This document shows positions 14,064-16,965 of a DNA stretch of 16,965 nucleotides, piece by piece; position 1 is the first letter of the stretch; each line of letters opens with the position of its first letter. The stretch is from Oscillospiraceae bacterium. Its GTDB lineage: Bacteria > Bacillota > Clostridia > Oscillospirales > CAG-272. The position numbers were made by a program, and so were the translations under genes. The notes under the pieces were generated by a model. The model was not told where the DNA came from. It did no database searches and was given only the letters and a program-made list of their open reading frames with translations. The stretch lies in the NCBI GenBank assembly GCA_009788105.1, contig WQSD01000005.1:1-16965 (forward strand), given 5' to 3'.

Positions 14064-14743
14064 TGTACATCCTCCATTTCATTCATTCTGTTATTGGCTT
14101 TGATAATTTCATCAAGCGAAACATCGGGATTACGCCAACGTACAGCACTACGCTCCCGCTTCATGTGCATTGCGTTTTTAGGACAGTTGTGTAAGCAAGC
14201 CAAGCACCCTGTACAAGACTTCCCAAAACTAACGTCATCATTGACCGTGATATTTCCACTCGGGCAAACTTTCGTACAGATTGTGCATTTATTACACTTG
14301 CTATCTATTGAAAATTTTTTAGGCACATTCTCATAGTTAGGGATTCTGCTTACAATAGTAGTAAACAGGCTTGTAATTGCGCCAGCTTTTTTGTCGGGGT
14401 TCTGCTTTCGTGCGGCAATGTTTTTCACAATCTCTGTGATTTTTGGTTCAAAATTGCTGTCTACTTTTTGGGCAATTTGTTTTTCGATACTTGCCTGTGA
14501 CATGGTATTGTCAACGGTTACGGCATCGTCCATATAGTCAAACCTACGACCGCTCTGTGTTGCTAACTTTTGCATGACTTGTAGTGAAGCCCCTGCCATG
14601 CCGCCACTTGTGGCAATGACAAAAGAATATTCGCACTCAAACTTTGCTTTTCGCATGAAGTCTTGAACTATGTCGGGTGCAGTAGCCCAATAGACGGGGA
14701 AGATAACGCCGATTACATCATCTTTGTATGCAAAAGCCGGACG
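14048..14743 (-). pseudogene. EFR1-family ferredoxin lacking its flavodoxin N-terminus
   Basis: An electron-transfer protein of the EFR1 type, normally a flavodoxin-like domain followed by two [4Fe-4S] clusters. Both cluster motifs are intact: CNKCTICTKVCP and CTGCLACLHNCP. The flavodoxin part survives only from AYKDDVIGVIFPVYW onward. The open frame extends past the first ATG (14656) to an in-frame stop at 14744-14746, so about 45-50 N-terminal residues, including the FMN-phosphate loop, are missing. There is no ribosome-binding site near 14656. The break coincides with the start of ArdC-like sequence on the opposite strand. Loss of the FMN loop should abolish flavin binding. Confidence 0.8.
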
Positions 14744-15246
14744 CTACCCGTGTAGCCGGGTTTAATGCTTGGAAGAAAGATTTTAAGCGAAGTGTAAATA
14801 AGGGCGAAAAAGGCATTAAGATTATTGCCCCTGCACCATTCAAGACCAAACAGGAAGTAGACAAGCTGGACGGCAACGGCAAGCCCGTTATTGGCACAGA
14901 CGGTAAACGTGTTAAGGAAGAAAAAGAAGTTACTATACCAGCCTTTACAGTTGCTACCGTTTTTGATGTATCGCAGACGGACGGCGAACCCTTACCCCAG
15001 CTTGGCGTTAGTGAGTTGACCGGGAGCGTTGAGCAGTACAAAGATTTTTTTGCCGCAGTAGAAAAAGTATCACCCGTTCCCGTTGACTTTGAAAAAATCA
15101 AGACAGGCGCAAAGGGATATTTCCACCTTGAAGAAAAGCGCATTGCTATAAACGAGGGTATGAGTGATGTACAAAATCTTAAAACCCTAATACATGAAAT
15201 AGCACACGCCCGTATTCACGACATAACCAGAGGGGACGGAAGGGGA
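14728..15246 (+). pseudogene. ArdC-like antirestriction protein, both ends missing
   Basis: A fragment of an ArdC-family antirestriction protein, which in conjugative elements protects incoming DNA. It starts at MQKPDATRVAGFNAWK, the middle of the N-terminal ssDNA-binding domain, and runs through KGEKGIKIIAP to the zincin motif HEIAH in LIHEIAHARIHD, where it breaks off. About 50-60 N-terminal residues and everything after the metal-binding helix are absent. No ribosome site precedes 14728. The frame stays open across the right insertion junction and fuses to the 3' part of the RCC1 lipoprotein, ending at 15507 (a 259-codon chimeric frame). Confidence 0.8.
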
Positions 15247-15507
15247 TGGGGTATTATATCAACCAGAAGATACACAGTAATATTAAATACCAATGGAACT
15301 GTAGACCTTGAAACTTCCTGCCAAGAATGCGGTGGACATATACACCGCTTACATGAGTTAGAAAACATCACTTCTGTTTTTTCAATAGGCGATGCCGCAA
15401 TTGCACTTCGAGATGACGGCTCGCTTTGGGCTTTTGGAAACGGAGAGAGTGCAAGAACTTTTTTAGGCTTAGACCATACCCCAAGACAAATCGAGTTTCG
15501 CCAATGA
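15247..15507 (+). pseudogene. RCC1-repeat lipoprotein, 3' fragment
   Basis: The C-terminal 86 residues of the interrupted lipoprotein, beginning WGIISTRRYTVILNTNGTVD. It includes the repeat IALRDDGSLWAFGNG, the same signature as in the 5' fragment. Its TGA (15505-15507) overlaps the ATG of mtaB (ATGA), so the two genes were translationally coupled. The frame is now fused to ArdC sequence and has lost its signal peptide and promoter. Confidence 0.8.
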
Positions 15508-16799
15508 CCAATCCCACAATATACATAGCCACCCAGGGTTGCAGGGTGAACCAATACGAAAGCTCGGCAATGGCGGGGCTGTTTGCAGAGGCGGGCTTTG
15601 CGGTGGTGCAATCCCCCGAAAAGGCAAATGTTTGCCTATTCAACAGTTGCACCGTCACCGCCGAAAGCGACCGCAAGGCGCGCCAGTCCATTCGCCGTTT
15701 GCTCCGTAGCAACCCTAACACAAAAATCATTGTCACCGGCTGTTACAGCCAGCGCACCCCCGATGAAATCGCCGCTATTTCGGGGGTTGCTTTGGTTTGT
15801 GGCAACAAGGAGAAATTGCAGGTAGTGCAGTACGCTCTTGCCCTTGTCCGTGGGGAAAAGATTCCCCAAAACCAAGTAACACCAATGGATAACGCCCCAT
15901 TTGAAGAAATGCAAGCCGAGGAAGACAGCCGCACTCGTGCATACATCAAAATCCAAGACGGGTGCAGTCGTGCTTGCAGTTACTGCATTATTCCTGCTGT
16001 GCGGGGGGCGGCCCGCTCCCGCCCGATGGACAGCATTCTTGCAGAGGCGAACCGCCTGTGCGCGGCGGGGTATGTGGAGCTTGTCATTGCGGGGATTGAG
16101 GTTAGCAACTTTCAACCCGGTTTGGTGGAACTCCTCCGCAGGCTGTCCGAGATTGCCACCTTGCGGCGCATTCGCCTTTGCTCCCTGTATCCCACCACCA
16201 TCACCTGCGATTTTGCAGACGCAGTCGCCGCCCTACCCAAGGTGATGCCACATTTTCACCTGTCCATGCAAAGCGGGAGTAGAGAGGTGCTACAGCGAAT
16301 GAACCGCCCATACGACCCGGAGAAAATCGCCGAATACATGGCATATATGCGAGAAAAAATCCCCGCTGTCAGCTTTAGCGGAGATTTTATCGTTGGTTTT
16401 CCAGGGGAAAGTGAAGAGAATTTCGCCGAAACCTGCACTTTTGTGGAGCAGGCAGGCTTTATGGACACGCATATCTTCCCCTTTTCCTCCCGTCCATCTA
16501 CCCCTGCGGCGGATATGCCCCAAATCAGCCCCCAAGTGAAAAAATCCCGTGCCGCCCGCCTTGCTGAGGTGGGCGAAACAGCCAAAGCGCGCCATCTTTC
16601 CGCTATTGCCAGCTGTGGAGAAGTCATGGACGTGCTGTGCGAAACCTCTGCGGACGGAGTGTGCGAGGGGCTGACCCCATGCCACGCCCGCATTAGATTC
16701 CACGGGGCGGCGGCGCAGGGGCAGATTGTCTCCGTGCGACCGGAGAGAGTGGAGGGTGGAGTGCTGTGGGGGGAATGCAGAATTAAGAATGAAAAATGA
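15504..16799 (+). CDS. mtaB: tRNA t6A37 methylthiotransferase MtaB
   Basis: A radical SAM methylthiotransferase of the MiaB family, MtaB/YqeV branch, which converts t6A to ms2t6A at position 37 of tRNAs reading ANN codons. The auxiliary cluster cysteines are C13 (GCRVNQYES), C49 (NSCTVTAESDRKARQ) and C80 (GCYSQ); CRVNQYE and CTVT are MtaB hallmarks. The radical SAM motif is C154-C158-C161 (CSRACSYC). GDFIVGFPGE and HIFPFSSRPSTPA follow, then a TRAM-like C-terminal domain; 431 residues is normal. The ATG at 15504 overlaps the lipoprotein stop (ATGA), and matches the family N-terminus better than the ATG at 15426. The last residues (RIKNEK) are encoded by an interspersed repeat. The upstream insertion separates the gene from its probable promoter at 11890. 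Confidence 0.94.
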   Translation: MTNPTIYIATQGCRVNQYESSAMAGLFAEAGFAVVQSPEKANVCLFNSCTVTAESDRKARQSIRRLLRSNPNTKIIVTGCYSQRTPDEIAAISGVALVCGNKEKLQVVQYALALVRGEKIPQNQVTPMDNAPFEEMQAEEDSRTRAYIKIQDGCSRACSYCIIPAVRGAARSRPMDSILAEANRLCAAGYVELVIAGIEVSNFQPGLVELLRRLSEIATLRRIRLCSLYPTTITCDFADAVAALPKVMPHFHLSMQSGSREVLQRMNRPYDPEKIAEYMAYMREKIPAVSFSGDFIVGFPGESEENFAETCTFVEQAGFMDTHIFPFSSRPSTPAADMPQISPQVKKSRAARLAEVGETAKARHLSAIASCGEVMDVLCETSADGVCEGLTPCHARIRFHGAAAQGQIVSVRPERVEGGVLWGECRIKNEK

Positions 16800-16830
16800 A
16801 GAATTGAGGTAGATTTGCTTCGCAAATCTT
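16781..16830. repeat. Palindrome plus AATGAAAAATG repeat, copy 2
   Basis: AATTAAGAATGAAAAATGAAGAATT is followed by GAGGT and the palindrome AGATTTGC-TTC-GCAAATCT (16811-16829). Its reverse complement matches 11035-11084 in order and spacing. It overlaps the mtaB stop (16797-16799). The hairpin is not followed by a T-run, so it is a poor terminator. Confidence 0.6.
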
Positions 16831-16965
16831 CGATGAGTAGCGAAAAGCAGACGCAAAGATTGACCGATTTTGTAGTCATACCAACCCTACATATCATCCA
16901 CCACTAACGCCGTCTGCGCTTGGCTTCGCAAGGGTCCCGGCAGGTGGGATATAATATACGGCAGG
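16831..16965. other. Intergenic tail, no gene seen
   Basis: The last 135 bases hold no supported coding frame. A short inverted pair GCAGACG (16847-16853) / CGTCTGC (16911-16917) and a TATAAT at 16950-16955 are present, the latter without a convincing -35. A gene may begin beyond the window. Confidence 0.4.

Larger units (their letters stand above)
12265..15248. mobile_element. Degenerate integrative element inserted in the lipoprotein gene
   Basis: About 3 kb of DNA, visibly more AT-rich than mtaB, splits the RCC1 lipoprotein gene. ATG occurs at both junctions (12264-12266 and 15246-15248); removing one copy and the interior restores the frame and an exact DGTVWAWG motif. The cargo is typical of integrative conjugative elements: a serine recombinase reading towards the left end and stopping about 80 bp from it, a small membrane protein, an EFR1 ferredoxin and ArdC. 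All are truncated, so the element appears dead. The short matching triplet fits serine-recombinase integration, which uses a 2-bp core, but ArdC being cut by the right junction suggests the original right end is lost or an aberrant end was used. Confidence 0.75.

Noticed and set aside
12265..15248. Toxin-antitoxin, retron or defence system within the insert
   Set aside because: All genes in the insert are explained as recombinase, membrane protein, ferredoxin and ArdC pieces; no reverse transcriptase, toxin or defence motif is present.
15426..15503. A longer MtaB starting at the ATG at 15426
   Set aside because: The extra 26 residues overlap the RCC1 coding frame and do not resemble the MtaB N-terminus; the ATGA overlap at 15504 fits better.
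16926..16955. A promoter at the right end of the window (TATAAT at 16950)
   Set aside because: No -35 hexamer lies at a usable distance and no gene is visible downstream.

Overview
The window looks like a chromosomal segment of a low- to mid-GC Bacillota, most likely an uncultured gut-type Clostridia. This rests on Shine-Dalgarno-led genes with consensus TTGACA/TATAAT promoters, an rbgA of the Gram-positive type, a cell-wall-type secreted M60 peptidase, EFR1/ArdC/serine-recombinase mobile-element genes, and GC-rich interspersed hairpin repeats between genes. No tRNA, rRNA or CRISPR array was seen.

Layout. (i) 51-974: ribosome-assembly GTPase rbgA, followed at 979-1247 by a hairpin-bounded MITE-like repeat. 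(ii) 1249-8225, minus strand: a large secreted M60-like metallopeptidase with its own near-perfect promoter, then two tandem ABC exporter half-transporters that probably form a heterodimer. Between the two ABC genes sits a 0.5-kb GIY-YIG nuclease cassette (5935-6426) framed by perfect 34-bp inverted repeats. (iii) 8375-9113, plus strand: shikimate kinase and a 59-residue Asn-rich small protein. (iv) 9463-11870: a radical SAM/helix-hairpin-helix protein and its known genomic partner, a TIGR03915/DUF4130 protein (putative DNA repair pair), with 320 bp of interspersed repeats between them. (v) 11980-16799: an RCC1-repeat lipoprotein gene whose stop codon overlaps the start of mtaB (tRNA methylthiotransferase).

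The main observation is in (v). The lipoprotein gene is split by about 3 kb of foreign DNA (about 12265-15248) with an ATG triplet at each junction. Joining the outer halves restores an uninterrupted 181-codon frame with a consensus RCC1 motif (DGTVWAWG) exactly at the seam. The insert is a decayed integrative-element remnant: a serine recombinase without its N-terminal catalytic segment, a small membrane protein, an EFR1-type ferredoxin without its flavodoxin N-terminus, and an ArdC antirestriction gene lacking both ends. At least two internal deletion junctions are visible, one with shared sequence between the joined genes. The insertion separates mtaB from the only clear promoter of its operon and leaves a chimeric ArdC-RCC1 frame coupled to mtaB.

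Interspersed repeats recur at nearly every gene boundary. One supplies the last codons of mtaB, one lengthens the leader of the radical SAM gene, and several separate genes that are normally adjacent.
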